NCBI GenBank assembly: GCA_964368455.1
Contig: CAYJAZ010000007.1
Coordinates: forward strand, 1 to 64,000
Length of the DNA stretch: 64,000 bases
Direction of reading: 5' to 3'
DNA from: CAYJAZ01 sp964368455
Lineage (GTDB): Bacteria; Desulfobacterota; Desulfovibrionia; Desulfovibrionales; Desulfovibrionaceae
Shown here: piece after piece, positions 9,340-18,748 of the stretch
Position numbering within the stretch: position 1 is the first letter of the stretch
Layout: every line of letters starts with the position of its first letter
The notes under the pieces: generated by a model
Database searches by the model: none
The model's input: the letters and a program-made list of their open reading frames with translations, nothing else
Told to the model about the DNA's origin: nothing
Program-made: the position numbers and the translations under genes

Positions 9340-10941
9340 CTAGAATGAGGCAGTGAGAAGTTTTTTCATATAAAGAGATTTGGGCTTTGTAAAAACTTCA
9401 TCGGCTCTGCCTTGCTCTTCGCATTTTCCATTATAAAGTACAAGAAGGCTATGACAAAACATACGCACTAAATGTAAATCATGGCTAATATAAACATATG
9501 CAATATTGTGTTTTCTTTGCAATTCTTTTAATAATTCAATAACTTGGAACTGTAGATTTCTGTCGAGTGAGGAAGTTGGCTCGTCAAGGAAGATTAATTT
9601 AGGCTTAAGAACTAAAGCCCTAGCGATGGCAATTCTTTGTCTTTCGCCGCCTGAAAGCTCGTGTGGATATCTATTTTTATAGCTTGTTGGCAAGGAAACA
9701 TCTTGTAAGGCCTCGTCTACCATTTTTTCAAGAGCATCTGGCGATAATTGAGAATGAATTTTCAAGCCTTCGCAAATAATATTTTTTATAATCATTCTAG
9801 GATTTAAAGCAGTATAGGGATCTTGGAAAACGACTTGTATATCCTTTCTGATTTTACGCATATCACTATGGCTTTTGCCTTGGATATCATTACTTAAGAA
9901 AACAATTTTACCTTCACTTTGAATAAGTCGCAATGAAGCAAAAGCAAGACTTGATTTGCCTGAACCACTTTCTCCAACTATTCCAAGACATTCGCCTTCG
10001 TGCAAAGTATAAGAAATATCATTGATAGCTGTGAAAGGAGGCCTTTTTTTGAAAATATTAATACGTGGACGTGGGTAATTTACTATTAATTTATCAACAT
10101 TTAAGAGTATTTTTCTTTCTTGTGAATAAAATTTTTCTATGTTTTGCATTTTTAAATTTTCGTCACAATGAAGCAATCTTTTTGTGTATTCGTGTTTTGG
10201 ATTTTCAAGTGAAGAAAGTGATTCGACTATTTTTCCTTTTTGCATCACATGTATAGAATCTGCAAAATGCTTTACAAGATTGAGATCATGGCTGATCAGC
10301 AAAAGTGCCATTCCAAATTCTTCTTTCAATTCTTTAAGAAGTTTAAAGATAGAATATTGCACACTTTGATCTAAAGCAGTTGTTGGTTCATCGGCAATAA
10401 GAAGTTTTGGCCTATTTGCTAAAGCCATTGCAATCATTACTCTTTGTCTTTGTCCACCTGAAAGTTGATGCGGATAGGCTTTCATTCTTTCTTCAATTCT
10501 ATCAAGTTTTACAAGGGCAAAAAGTCTTTTTACTTCTTCAATTCTTTGTTTTTTACTAAGATTTGTGTGTAGCTCTAAAACTTCTTCTACTTGATCGCCA
10601 CAATGATGCAAAGGATTGAGGCCAGCAAGAGGATCTTGAAAAATAATACTAATATCCTTTCCTCTTACTTTTAGCCATTCTTCTTCTTCATAATGAGCTG
10701 TGTTTTCGCCATTAAAATATATTTCCCCGCTTTGAATCGTACAGGCAAAAGGAAGCAAGCCAATTAACGAGCGTGCTGTCAAAGATTTACCAGAACCGCT
10801 TTCACCCACTAAAGCAATGCATTCGCCTTCATTTATGGAAAATGTTATATCGTTTACAATAGGTAATTGCTTGGAGATATTACCTTTTAAGTCAACTTTA
10901 TCAAAAGAAAGCTTAAGCTTTTTTATTTCAAGTAATGCCAT
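9340..10941 (-). CDS. yejF: Peptide ABC importer, fused double ATPase YejF (copy 1)
   Basis: A 533-residue protein with two ABC ATPase domains in tandem, as in E. coli YejF (about 530 residues). Walker A GESGSGKS occurs near residues 50 and 320. Signature LSGGQRQR and LSGGERQR and Walker B LLIADEP and LIFLDEP are intact in both halves, so both sites should bind and hydrolyse ATP. It energises the YejBE permease encoded just upstream (11-bp gap after yejE). The close paralogue at 41022-42626 has the same architecture. Known family substrates are oligopeptides and peptide antibiotics such as microcin C. Confidence 0.93.
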   Translation of the reverse strand: MALLEIKKLKLSFDKVDLKGNISKQLPIVNDITFSINEGECIALVGESGSGKSLTARSLIGLLPFACTIQSGEIYFNGENTAHYEEEEWLKVRGKDISIIFQDPLAGLNPLHHCGDQVEEVLELHTNLSKKQRIEEVKRLFALVKLDRIEERMKAYPHQLSGGQRQRVMIAMALANRPKLLIADEPTTALDQSVQYSIFKLLKELKEEFGMALLLISHDLNLVKHFADSIHVMQKGKIVESLSSLENPKHEYTKRLLHCDENLKMQNIEKFYSQERKILLNVDKLIVNYPRPRINIFKKRPPFTAINDISYTLHEGECLGIVGESGSGKSSLAFASLRLIQSEGKIVFLSNDIQGKSHSDMRKIRKDIQVVFQDPYTALNPRMIIKNIICEGLKIHSQLSPDALEKMVDEALQDVSLPTSYKNRYPHELSGGERQRIAIARALVLKPKLIFLDEPTSSLDRNLQFQVIELLKELQRKHNIAYVYISHDLHLVRMFCHSLLVLYNGKCEEQGRADEVFTKPKSLYMKKLLTASF

Positions 10942-10952
10942 GATTTCACCTA

Positions 10953-11987
10953 TTATTTGTCTGCATTTTGTTGGAAAAACACTCGAGGATCAAGAGCATC
11001 TCTCAGTCCTTCTCCTATGAAAACTAAGGAGGTGAGCATTGTTGCAAGCGTTGCAAAACCTGAAAGTCCAATCCAAGGAGCGAATAAATTATTACGCCCT
11101 TGTGAAACAATTTCACCTAAGGATGGATAGGTTGCAGGTAGGCCAAAACCTAAAAAATCTAAAGAACTTAAAGCAATAATAGAACCATTTATAGAAAAAG
11201 GAAGCATCGCAATTACGGCAACTAATGCATTTGGAAAAATATGTTTTGTGATAATATGCCAATCGCTAGCACCAAGTGCATGAGCTGAACGTACAAAATC
11301 CATATTTCGTACACGTAAAGTCTCCATTCTCACAACTCCAACCATTCCCATCCAACTAAAAAGTAGCATAATTCCAAGAAGTAACCAGAAATTCATACTA
11401 ATAATTCCTGAAATGATAATAATAAGATAGAGCAAGGGCACGCTAGACCAAACTTCCATAAGTCTTTGCCCTATAAGATCGATTTTTCCGCCATAATAAC
11501 CTTGCAGTAAGCCAACCAAAATCCCAAGAATACTATTAAAGAAAAAGAGAATAAGGCCAAATAAAACTGAAATTCTAAAGCCATAGAGAACTCTTGCAAG
11601 AATGTCTCTGCCTTGATCGTCTGTTCCAAGCCAATGCCTTCTACTTGGCGGAGCAGGGAATTTTTGTTCAAAAGGGCTTATTGTTGTGTAATAATAAGGA
11701 ATAGGAGGCCAAATTGTGATATTATCTTTTGAAAGAAGTTCGTTTTTAAAGAAAGAATCATAATAATTTACAGGAAATTCTAAAGAAGAGCCAAAGTCTT
11801 TTTCTGTATAGTCAAAAAGAGTTGGAAAATACATATTTCCCTTATCGTAAATTAAAATAGGTTTGTCGTTAGCCACAAATTCTGCAAAAATACTTACAAT
11901 AAATACGCTTGTTAAGAGAAGAAGCGCATAGTATCCACGCCTTACTTGTTTGAATACAGCCCAACGCCTTTTGTTTATATCTTTCAT
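10953..11987 (-). CDS. yejE: Peptide ABC importer permease YejE (copy 1)
   Basis: A 344-residue inner-membrane permease, the same size as E. coli YejE (341). It has the long periplasmic insert after the first helix (about residues 40-125, including IANDKP-like and WLGTDDQGRDILARVLYG motifs) and the EAA-type loop DFVRSAHALGASDWHIITKHIFPNA near 230-255 that contacts the ATPase. It overlaps yejB by 4 bp, indicating translational coupling. Confidence 0.92.
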   Translation of the reverse strand: MKDINKRRWAVFKQVRRGYYALLLLTSVFIVSIFAEFVANDKPILIYDKGNMYFPTLFDYTEKDFGSSLEFPVNYYDSFFKNELLSKDNITIWPPIPYYYTTISPFEQKFPAPPSRRHWLGTDDQGRDILARVLYGFRISVLFGLILFFFNSILGILVGLLQGYYGGKIDLIGQRLMEVWSSVPLLYLIIIISGIISMNFWLLLGIMLLFSWMGMVGVVRMETLRVRNMDFVRSAHALGASDWHIITKHIFPNALVAVIAMLPFSINGSIIALSSLDFLGFGLPATYPSLGEIVSQGRNNLFAPWIGLSGFATLATMLTSLVFIGEGLRDALDPRVFFQQNADK

Positions 11988-13069
11988 GCTTTTTTCCTGT
12001 TTTTAAAATCAATTCTTGGATCCACAAGCATCATGACAATGTCTGAAAGAAGCGAAGTGACAAGGCCTATCAAGGTGAAAACATAAAGGGTAGAAAACAT
12101 AACAGGATAATCTCTTTGCATAGTGGCTTCAAAGCCTAGAAGGCCTAAGCCTTGCAAGGAAAAAATCGTTTCAATAAGAAGAGAACCTGCAAAGAAAATA
12201 CCTATAAAAGCACTAGGAAAACCAGAAATAACAATGAGCATCGCATTTCTAAATACGTGTTTATATAATACTTTTTTTGTGCTTAAGCCCTTTGCTTTTG
12301 CTGTTTCAACATATTGTTTTGAAAGTTCGTCTAAAAATGAATTTCTTGTGAGCAGAGTGAGGCCTGCAAAACCAGTTATTGTCATTGCTATTACAGGCAG
12401 GGTCATATGATGAATATAATCAAGTGTTTGCTCAAATAAGTTCATTTCTTCATAGCCAATTGAATGAAGGCCTCTAAGAGGAAACCATTGAAAATAAGAG
12501 CCTCCAGCAAAGAAAATAACAAGTAAGATAGCAAATAAAAAAGCAGGAATTGTGCTTGCCACAACAACTGTTATGCCTGAGTAGACATCAAATTTTGAAC
12601 CTCTGTTTAAAGCCCTTTTTATACCAAGAGGAACTGAAACTAAATAGATGATAAGAGTGCTCCAAAGGCCAATTGTGATTGAAACAGGTAAGGTTTTTTT
12701 TATTAGATCTACAACAGAATCTGCTTTAAAAAAACTTTCGCCAAAATCAAAAACCAAAAAACCTTTAAGCATTTCCCAAAATCTTTGATAGAGAGGCTTA
12801 TCAAAACCATACATTGTTTCAATTTCTTTTAAGATTTCAGGTGTAAGACCATAATTTTTTTTATCAAATTCGTTTTCTGAAACTTGGCCAAGATCTTCAC
12901 TGCCAGTTCCTACTCTTTCCATGAAAGCATTGCCAGTGTTTTCAAAATTTGCGATAAATTGCTCTACTGGGCCACCTGGCGCCATTTGTATAAGGAAAAA
13001 ATTTATGGCAATAATTCCTAAAAGTGTAGGCAAAATGAGAAGAATGCGTCTTAATATATAATAGAGCAT
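11984..13069 (-). CDS. yejB: Peptide ABC importer permease YejB (copy 1)
   Basis: A 361-residue permease matching YejB throughout. It has the N-terminal helix followed by APGGPVEQFIA, the family-specific periplasmic insert (about residues 40-95), YGFDKP, the 'ITIGLWSTLIIYLVSVPLGI' segment and the EAA loop QYVETAKAKGLSTKKVLYKHVFRNA. It begins at the base after the yejA stop, with AAAGGAAA inside the end of yejA as its ribosome binding site. It forms the channel together with YejE. Confidence 0.92.
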   Translation of the reverse strand: MLYYILRRILLILPTLLGIIAINFFLIQMAPGGPVEQFIANFENTGNAFMERVGTGSEDLGQVSENEFDKKNYGLTPEILKEIETMYGFDKPLYQRFWEMLKGFLVFDFGESFFKADSVVDLIKKTLPVSITIGLWSTLIIYLVSVPLGIKRALNRGSKFDVYSGITVVVASTIPAFLFAILLVIFFAGGSYFQWFPLRGLHSIGYEEMNLFEQTLDYIHHMTLPVIAMTITGFAGLTLLTRNSFLDELSKQYVETAKAKGLSTKKVLYKHVFRNAMLIVISGFPSAFIGIFFAGSLLIETIFSLQGLGLLGFEATMQRDYPVMFSTLYVFTLIGLVTSLLSDIVMMLVDPRIDFKNRKKA

Positions 13070-14899
13070 CTATTTGTTTTCCTTTACTAATTTTGGGTCA
13101 AACCATTGATGAACAGTAGACGTTTTTTCTATGTGTTCATGTGATGGCGGAGTGATATTATCTTTCCACCATGCAGAACGAACTGTTTTTGTTGTCCAGC
13201 CTGGTACAATATAGAATGCATTCCACAAAACTCTGTCTAAAACTTTTGTATAAAGATTTAATTCTTTTAAACTTTTTGCTGAAACCATTTTCTCTATTAA
13301 ATCATCAACAACAGGATCAGAAATTCCTGAATAATTTTTAGAGCCTATGGTGTCTACAGTAGAACTATTCCAATAATAACGAAGTTCGCTACTTGGATTA
13401 TAGTTAATAGGAATAAAGGAATAGCATAAGTCATAGTTGAAATTTTTCAATTCCGCACTGTATTGATTTTGATCAAGTTGTTGTAATTCAAGTTTAATGC
13501 CAACCCTTTCAAGGTTTTTAGCATAATAACTATAATTTCTAATAATAGTTTGAGAACTTGTGATGAGCTTTAATGACATTTGTTCATTTTTAGCATTTAC
13601 CATCTTCCCATTTTTCAAATTCCAATTTGATTTTTTGAGAAGTTCAATAGCTTCAAGCATTTGTGCTCTATTATTACCACTGGCATCAGTTATAGGCATG
13701 CGTGGTAATTTTTCGAATACAGCAGGATCAAGCTTGTCTTTGTATTGATTTAAAATAGCAAGCTCTTCTTCTGTTGGATAGTCTGTCAAAGTGAGGCCAT
13801 GCCCTGTAAAATAGCTATCTACTCGATAATAGGAGTCAAAGTACATGCTTTTATTTATCCATTCAAAGTCAAGAAGAATTGTTAAGGCCTGCCTAACATT
13901 TTTGTCCTTTAAAAGTTCTCGTCTTGTATTTAGGTTTAAACCCATTATGCCTACAGGAGTTTGGCGTTGGTATTCAACTTTTATAATGTCGCCATTATTT
14001 ACGGGTGCAACATCGTAAGCATTATGCCAACTATTGAGATTTGTTTCAGCATAGAAATCAGCTTCACCAGCAAAAAAGGCTTCACGAGCAACAGACACAT
14101 CTTGATAATAATCTATAATAATTTCATCAAAATTATACACACCTTTGTTTTTTTCTAAATCTTTTGCCCAATAATCTTGATCCTTTTTTAAGCTAAAACG
14201 AACTCCAAATTCAACATCTTTCACTTCATAAGGGCCACTTGCTAAAATTGGCTCATGTTGAGGCTCTGCGAAATTTCGCCCTTCCCACCATTTTGCAGAA
14301 AAGACAGGTAAGGAACATACATCTAAAGGAAGTTCGCGACTTGCACCTTCTTTAAAAGTATAGACAATAGTTGATTCAGATTCTGCCACAACGCTTTCGA
14401 CATCTTGATAACCAATTTTATAAAGAGGATTTGCATCACTTTGTAAAGCATTATAGGTAAATAACACGTCTTGTGCTGTAAGCTTTGAACCATCGGCAAA
14501 TCTTGCAAGCGGATTAATCTTTACTTTTAACACTTTTCTGTCTTCTGACAAATCAAAACTTTCTGCAAGTTGGCCTCGCATAGCATAAGGAAGATCTGTG
14601 ATATATTCGCCTAAACTTTCGTAAGTATACATGAAATAATGCGTGGCTCTTCCTCTTTGTGCAAAGATATGATAATTGTCAAAAGAACCTGTTTGCGTAA
14701 TACGGTAAACACCGCCTTTGGGTGCATCAAGTTTTGCGTATGGATGAGGTTTGTTTACATCCTCAAAACTCACATCTTCCCAAGAACTTAGAATTGGACT
14801 TGGTTTTGCAAGAAGATTTTGAGGAAAAAGAAGACACAAGGCTGAAAGGCTAAAAAATATTTTAGCAAATTTTATACTGAATATATGTTTTTCTCGCAT
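13070..14899 (-). CDS. yejA: Periplasmic oligopeptide-binding protein YejA (copy 1)
   Basis: A 609-residue family-5 extracellular solute-binding protein, the same size as YejA. A signal peptide covers about residues 1-32 (hydrophobic FFSLSALCLLFP core, cleavage near LLAKP). The mature part holds the DPP/Opp-type fold with YGQL-like 'ESLGEYITDLPYAMRGQLAESFDLSEDRK' and 'PLARFADGSKLTAQDVLFTYNAL'. It captures peptides for YejBE. It is the first gene of a five-gene minus-strand operon (yejA, yejB, yejE, yejF, M16C peptidase), divergent from the nitrogenase-like operon across a 475-bp gap. Confidence 0.9.
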   Translation of the reverse strand: MREKHIFSIKFAKIFFSLSALCLLFPQNLLAKPSPILSSWEDVSFEDVNKPHPYAKLDAPKGGVYRITQTGSFDNYHIFAQRGRATHYFMYTYESLGEYITDLPYAMRGQLAESFDLSEDRKVLKVKINPLARFADGSKLTAQDVLFTYNALQSDANPLYKIGYQDVESVVAESESTIVYTFKEGASRELPLDVCSLPVFSAKWWEGRNFAEPQHEPILASGPYEVKDVEFGVRFSLKKDQDYWAKDLEKNKGVYNFDEIIIDYYQDVSVAREAFFAGEADFYAETNLNSWHNAYDVAPVNNGDIIKVEYQRQTPVGIMGLNLNTRRELLKDKNVRQALTILLDFEWINKSMYFDSYYRVDSYFTGHGLTLTDYPTEEELAILNQYKDKLDPAVFEKLPRMPITDASGNNRAQMLEAIELLKKSNWNLKNGKMVNAKNEQMSLKLITSSQTIIRNYSYYAKNLERVGIKLELQQLDQNQYSAELKNFNYDLCYSFIPINYNPSSELRYYWNSSTVDTIGSKNYSGISDPVVDDLIEKMVSAKSLKELNLYTKVLDRVLWNAFYIVPGWTTKTVRSAWWKDNITPPSHEHIEKTSTVHQWFDPKLVKENK

Positions 14900-15374
14900 A
14901 GTTCTCTACCTTTAATTGAGTTTGAATTACTGAAAGAGAAAGCATAGCTTGTAGTTTTATATTAGTCAAACTTTTTTATATATATAAAAATAATTCAAGA
15001 ATTATTTGTATAACAATATTATTTTTATGCTTTATAATGAGATTTTGTTCTTTGTTTTCATAATAAAAAGTGTTATTTCAATATATTATAAAAATCATTA
15101 AATAAAAATATTTTTTTGAGCGAAATAAATAAATATGCATTGCCTAAAAATAGATGATGGAAAGAAAAAATTCTATAGAATAGAAAAAAATCCTTTCAAA
15201 AGGGATTGTAAAGTTTTTTTGTCTAATATATTGAATACTTAAAATTTATTTTATTTCATCGTAAGTATTTCTTGACAAAATTTGGATTTAGGTTCATCTT
15301 GTTTTTTTAGACTACTCTAAAAAACTTTAAAGAAATAAAACTTAACGAATAAACTTAATGAGATGGAATAAAAT
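14900..15374. promoter_or_regulatory. Divergent promoter region between yejA and the nitrogenase-like operon
   Basis: A 475-bp AT-rich region without a gene. It holds two perfect palindromes: 14988-15007 (AAATAATTC, AA, GAATTATTT) on the yejA side, and 15303-15324 (TTTTTTAGA, CTAC, TCTAAAAAA) on the nifH-like side. A TTGACA box lies at 15272-15277, and the second palindrome starts about 30 bp after it, where the -10 or transcription start should fall. That is the usual location of a DtxR/Fur-type repressor site. The regulator assignment is inference. Confidence 0.5.
15303..15324. promoter_or_regulatory. Candidate metalloregulator operator upstream of the nifH-like gene
   Basis: Perfect dyad with arms TTTTTTAGA and TCTAAAAAA around CTAC, 51 bp upstream of the nifH-like start and just downstream of a TTGACA element at 15272-15277. 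The position overlaps the expected start of transcription, consistent with repression. Either DtxR-like protein encoded here could bind it; this is not shown. Confidence 0.45.
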
Positions 15375-16142
15375 ATGAGAAAAATAGCAATTTATGGTAA
15401 AGGTGGTATAGGAAAATCAACTACAACCTCACACCTTTCTGTTGCTTTAAGTCTTATGGGCTATAAAGTTATGCAAATAGGTTGTGATCCAAAAGCAGAT
15501 TCAACAAAGCCAGTTATGGGTAAAAGTATACCAACTGTGCTTGATCAATTAAAAGAAAAAGGCGATGAATTAGAGCTTAAAGATATAGTTTTTGAAGGTT
15601 ATAATGGCGTTCTTTGCGTAGAATCTGGCGGGCCAACTCCAGGAATTGGTTGTGCTGGACGTGGAATAATTTCTGCATTTGAGAAGCTTGCTGATTTGGA
15701 TGCTTTTGAAGAATATAAACCTGATATTGTTATCTATGATGTTCTTGGAGATGTTGTGTGTGGTGGTTTTGCTATGCCGATTCGTGGTGGTTATGCAAGA
15801 GAAGTTTTTATAGTTTCCTCTGGCGAAATGATGGCTTTATATGCGGCTTCAAATATAGCACAAGCAATTAATAATTTTGGTGCACGTGGCTATGCAAAAC
15901 TTCAAGGTATTATTTTAAATGCAAAAAATATTGTTGATGAACAAGAAATAGTTCAAAAAGCAGCTGAAGAAATAGACACTCGTATTGTTGCCTATATCCC
16001 AAGACATGGCGATATTCAAAAAGGCGAAGCGAAAAATGGTACTGTTTTTGAATGTTTAGAAGAATCTGAAATGCATATAATTTATAAAAATCTAGCAGAA
16101 AAAGTTCTTGAATATTCAAAAGACATTGAAGAAGAAGAGTAG
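15375..16142 (+). CDS. NifH-like reductase (nitrogenase-family iron protein)
   Basis: A 255-residue P-loop ATPase of the NifH/BchL/ChlL/CfbC superfamily. Walker A GKGGIGKST is at residues 8-16 and the DPKADST motif is near 39-45. The two cysteines that hold the subunit-bridging [4Fe-4S] cluster in the homodimer are present: GIGCAGRG near residue 97, which includes the conserved Arg, and VVCGGFAMPIR near 133. It should pass single electrons, with ATP hydrolysis, to the NifD/NifK-like partner encoded 5 bp downstream. The length is a little short of true NifH (about 290 residues) and the C-terminus is trimmed, as in nitrogenase-like groups. It is first in a four-gene operon; the flavodoxin encoded last is a plausible electron donor. 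Confidence 0.9.
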   Translation: MRKIAIYGKGGIGKSTTTSHLSVALSLMGYKVMQIGCDPKADSTKPVMGKSIPTVLDQLKEKGDELELKDIVFEGYNGVLCVESGGPTPGIGCAGRGIISAFEKLADLDAFEEYKPDIVIYDVLGDVVCGGFAMPIRGGYAREVFIVSSGEMMALYAASNIAQAINNFGARGYAKLQGIILNAKNIVDEQEIVQKAAEEIDTRIVAYIPRHGDIQKGEAKNGTVFECLEESEMHIIYKNLAEKVLEYSKDIEEEE

Positions 16143-16147
16143 GGAAA

Positions 16148-17473
16148 ATGCAAAATCTAAATTCAAATAAAGCTGTGATGAAGTTTGACGGAGCTAAGCT
16201 TCTTAAAGATTTAAAAAGACTTGATGCTGTTAAAAGTATGCGTGATGTGACTAATATTACATACACACAATTTCCTGGTGCTCATTGCCCTTTGATGGGG
16301 GCATTACTAGTTGTACGAGGCATTAAAGACAGTCTTGCATTTATTGTTGGTACTGATGAATGTGTGTATTATTCTAAAAGTGTGACTATGGCTTTTGATG
16401 GCTTTGGCGGCCTTGAGGGACGCTGTGTTTCTGTGCATCTTGATACAAATGATGTGACTTTTGGAAGTGCTGAAAAGGTTGAAGAATCTTTTAAAGAAAT
16501 TATTGAAGATTATAAACCAAGTTGTGTATTTCTTATTTCAACTTGTGTTATTGAAATTATTGGCGATGATATAGACGCAATGGCTAAAAGGCTTAATAAA
16601 GAACATAATATTCCTGTTCTTCCAGTGCATACTGAACATTTTAAATGTGAAGATCATTTGCCTGGTATTGAAAGAACATTAGCAGCTTGTACTAGTTTTA
16701 TGGAAAAACAAGAAAATAATGCTTCTGTAAACATTCTTGGCCAAAGATTTGGAGATTTCACAAAATCAGAACTTCATGGCGTTCTTGAAAAAGAAGAAAT
16801 TGAAATAAATATGCAATTGCCAAAAAATTGTTTAATAGATGATATTCGCGGAGCAACAAAGGCTTGTTTGAATATTGTTGTCAATGAAACAGCCCTTGGT
16901 TTAGCAAAGAATATGCATGAAAAATTTGATATTCCTTATATTGTTTTTGATAAATCTTGTTCGCATGAATCGAATTTAAATGCTTATAAGGAATTATTTG
17001 CAAAAGTAAATAAAGAAGTTCCAGCCTATATCTTTGAATTGTATGAAAAATGCAAGAAAAAATATGAAGAAAGCAAAGGTGAATATGAGGGTTTAACTTA
17101 TATTTTTGGAGGTTCGCCTTTTTCGCCTTATGAACATATTAAACTTATGTGTGAGCTTGGGCTAGAACCTTTATTGCTGCAAGTTTCAGAGTTAGATGAA
17201 AAACACTATGACGATATTGCTGCTATTACAGCTCATTATAATCCTTTTGTAACACGTACAGCAAATGTTGCGGGCATGAGTTATGTTTATGATTATTTAC
17301 GTCCAGCATTAAATTTTGGGCCTGCCTACCAAAACATTCTTGCTGAAAAAAATATCACGCAGACAGAATTTAAAAATTCTTCAGATATGATTGGTTTTGA
17401 ACTGTGTGAAATATTTATGCAAGGTCTTGAAAAAGCAAAAATCAATGCGCAGAAAATTAAGGAGACAAAATAA
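16148..17473 (+). CDS. NifD-like catalytic subunit of a nitrogenase-like reductase
   Basis: A 441-residue member of the nitrogenase component 1 family. Cys47 (GAHCPLMG), Cys72 (TDECVYY) and Cys133 (STCVIEIIGDD) line up with the three P-cluster cysteines of NifD (62, 88, 154). Cys240 (TKACLNIVVNE) is placed like the FeMo-cofactor ligand Cys275. The region that should carry the second cofactor ligand, His442, reads GMSYVYDYLRPALNFG and has no histidine. The protein should therefore carry a [4Fe-4S] or similar cluster and bind a substrate or cofactor other than FeMo-co. The start has AGGGAAA just upstream. Its stop overlaps the next ATG, indicating a coupled heterodimer partner. The substrate is unknown; tetrapyrroles or C-S compounds are family precedents. 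Confidence 0.85.
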   Translation: MQNLNSNKAVMKFDGAKLLKDLKRLDAVKSMRDVTNITYTQFPGAHCPLMGALLVVRGIKDSLAFIVGTDECVYYSKSVTMAFDGFGGLEGRCVSVHLDTNDVTFGSAEKVEESFKEIIEDYKPSCVFLISTCVIEIIGDDIDAMAKRLNKEHNIPVLPVHTEHFKCEDHLPGIERTLAACTSFMEKQENNASVNILGQRFGDFTKSELHGVLEKEEIEINMQLPKNCLIDDIRGATKACLNIVVNETALGLAKNMHEKFDIPYIVFDKSCSHESNLNAYKELFAKVNKEVPAYIFELYEKCKKKYEESKGEYEGLTYIFGGSPFSPYEHIKLMCELGLEPLLLQVSELDEKHYDDIAAITAHYNPFVTRTANVAGMSYVYDYLRPALNFGPAYQNILAEKNITQTEFKNSSDMIGFELCEIFMQGLEKAKINAQKIKETK

Positions 17474-18714
17474 TGAGTCTTTGTAGGTATTTACCAACTC
17501 CATCTGATAGGATGGCAATTTTATGGTCTCTTCTTACTGTGAAAGATGCTGTTGTTTTAGAATATGGCCCTGCTGGTACAACGCATTATAGTATGATTCT
17601 TTATGGAAAACTTGGTGTAGATCAAGACGGTAAGCTTTTTACAACGCATATGAATGAAGACGATGTTATCATGGGTAATACTTCTCGTCTTGAAAAAGCA
17701 ATTTTAGAAGTTGATTCTTGCTCAAATGCTAAGGTTATCTTTGTGGTTGCTTCTTCGATTTCATCTATTATAGGTGCTGATATTAAAGGTGTTTGTAATG
17801 AGATGCAAGAACAAGTGAAAGCAAAACTTGTTTGTTTTGAACAAGGCGGTTTGAAGGGTGATTATAGCGTGGGACTTTCTGAAAGCTATAAATTACTCAG
17901 TAAAGAATTTGCAAAGAAAAATGTAGAAAAAAAAGAAAAAAGCTTTAATGTCATAGGTGTTTCTCTAGGGCAATATAGAGCAAAGAGTGATTTATGGGAA
18001 ATTAGCGAGCTTATGCGTGAGGCATTTGGCTACACTTTGTCTACCTCACTTTGCTCAGACGTGTATCTTGAACAATTAGAAAATCTTGGTTCAGCAACAG
18101 TGAATCTTGCTCTTTCTCATGTAAGCCTTGCTGCTGCAAAAGTGTTAGAAAAAAAATGTGCTACACCTTATGTTTTAGGAACGCCTTATGGTTATAAAGG
18201 CACACTCGAATGGCTTGAAGAAGTAAGTAAGGTTATTGGCGAAGAAATAAATCCAGAACTTGTTTCACGTTTGAAAGAAAAAAATGCAGAACTTCAAATG
18301 TATGGAAAACGCATGGGAGTGATGCGAAAAGAAGCTCTACTTGCAACAGTAGTTGGCGATTATAGCAGGCTTGATGGACTAAGCAAAAATCTTCAAGAAT
18401 TTTCTATAAAGATCAATGCTCTAATCTGTGATCATTCACAGCCATCAATGAGTGATAAAAATCCGGATATACAATATATTTCTAAAGAAAAAGAAAGAAT
18501 CGATAGTATTAAAAAATGCCAAGGGCAAATTCTTTTGGCTGACGATGTAAACCTTCAAATAGCTGATGAATCAAATGTGAAAATTCTTGTTTCTGCTCCT
18601 TTTTATAAAGGAACTATAGCAAAGCATATGCCTATTGTTGGCGAAAAAGGTGCAGATTATTTAGCAGAAATTATTACAGAATTTTTAGAAAGAGATATGA
18701 CTATTAAAAGATAA
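17473..18714 (+). CDS. NifK-like subunit of a nitrogenase-like reductase
   Basis: A 413-residue nitrogenase component 1 family protein that overlaps the D-like gene by 1 bp (TAATG). The positions of the beta-subunit P-cluster cysteines are mostly lost. GPAGTTHYS stands where NifK has a Cys (GSQGC), and VASSISSIIGADI stands where NifK has STTCMAEVIGDD. Only Cys4 (MSLCRYLP) remains near the first site. A double-cubane P-cluster is therefore unlikely. A single [4Fe-4S] cluster held by three cysteines of the D-like subunit plus one residue here, as in dark-operative protochlorophyllide reductase, is more plausible. It forms a heterotetramer with the D-like protein by family analogy. Confidence 0.82.
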   Translation: MSLCRYLPTPSDRMAILWSLLTVKDAVVLEYGPAGTTHYSMILYGKLGVDQDGKLFTTHMNEDDVIMGNTSRLEKAILEVDSCSNAKVIFVVASSISSIIGADIKGVCNEMQEQVKAKLVCFEQGGLKGDYSVGLSESYKLLSKEFAKKNVEKKEKSFNVIGVSLGQYRAKSDLWEISELMREAFGYTLSTSLCSDVYLEQLENLGSATVNLALSHVSLAAAKVLEKKCATPYVLGTPYGYKGTLEWLEEVSKVIGEEINPELVSRLKEKNAELQMYGKRMGVMRKEALLATVVGDYSRLDGLSKNLQEFSIKINALICDHSQPSMSDKNPDIQYISKEKERIDSIKKCQGQILLADDVNLQIADESNVKILVSAPFYKGTIAKHMPIVGEKGADYLAEIITEFLERDMTIKR

Positions 18715-18748
18715 TGTCTTTGCAAAAATATGATTTAAGGAAAGAAAT

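Noticed and set aside
12123..12410. 95-residue plus-strand open frame inside yejB
   Set aside because: It is antisense to a conserved permease, with no ribosome binding site and no recognisable domain.
9340..14899. A microcin C resistance or production locus
   Set aside because: YejABEF is known to import microcin C, but no microcin precursor, MccB or other toxin genes are present; general peptide uptake is the safer call.
15375..18714. True nitrogenase nifHDK for nitrogen fixation
   Set aside because: The K-like protein lacks two P-cluster cysteines, the D-like protein lacks the FeMo-co histidine, the subunits are short, and no nifB/E/N is present.
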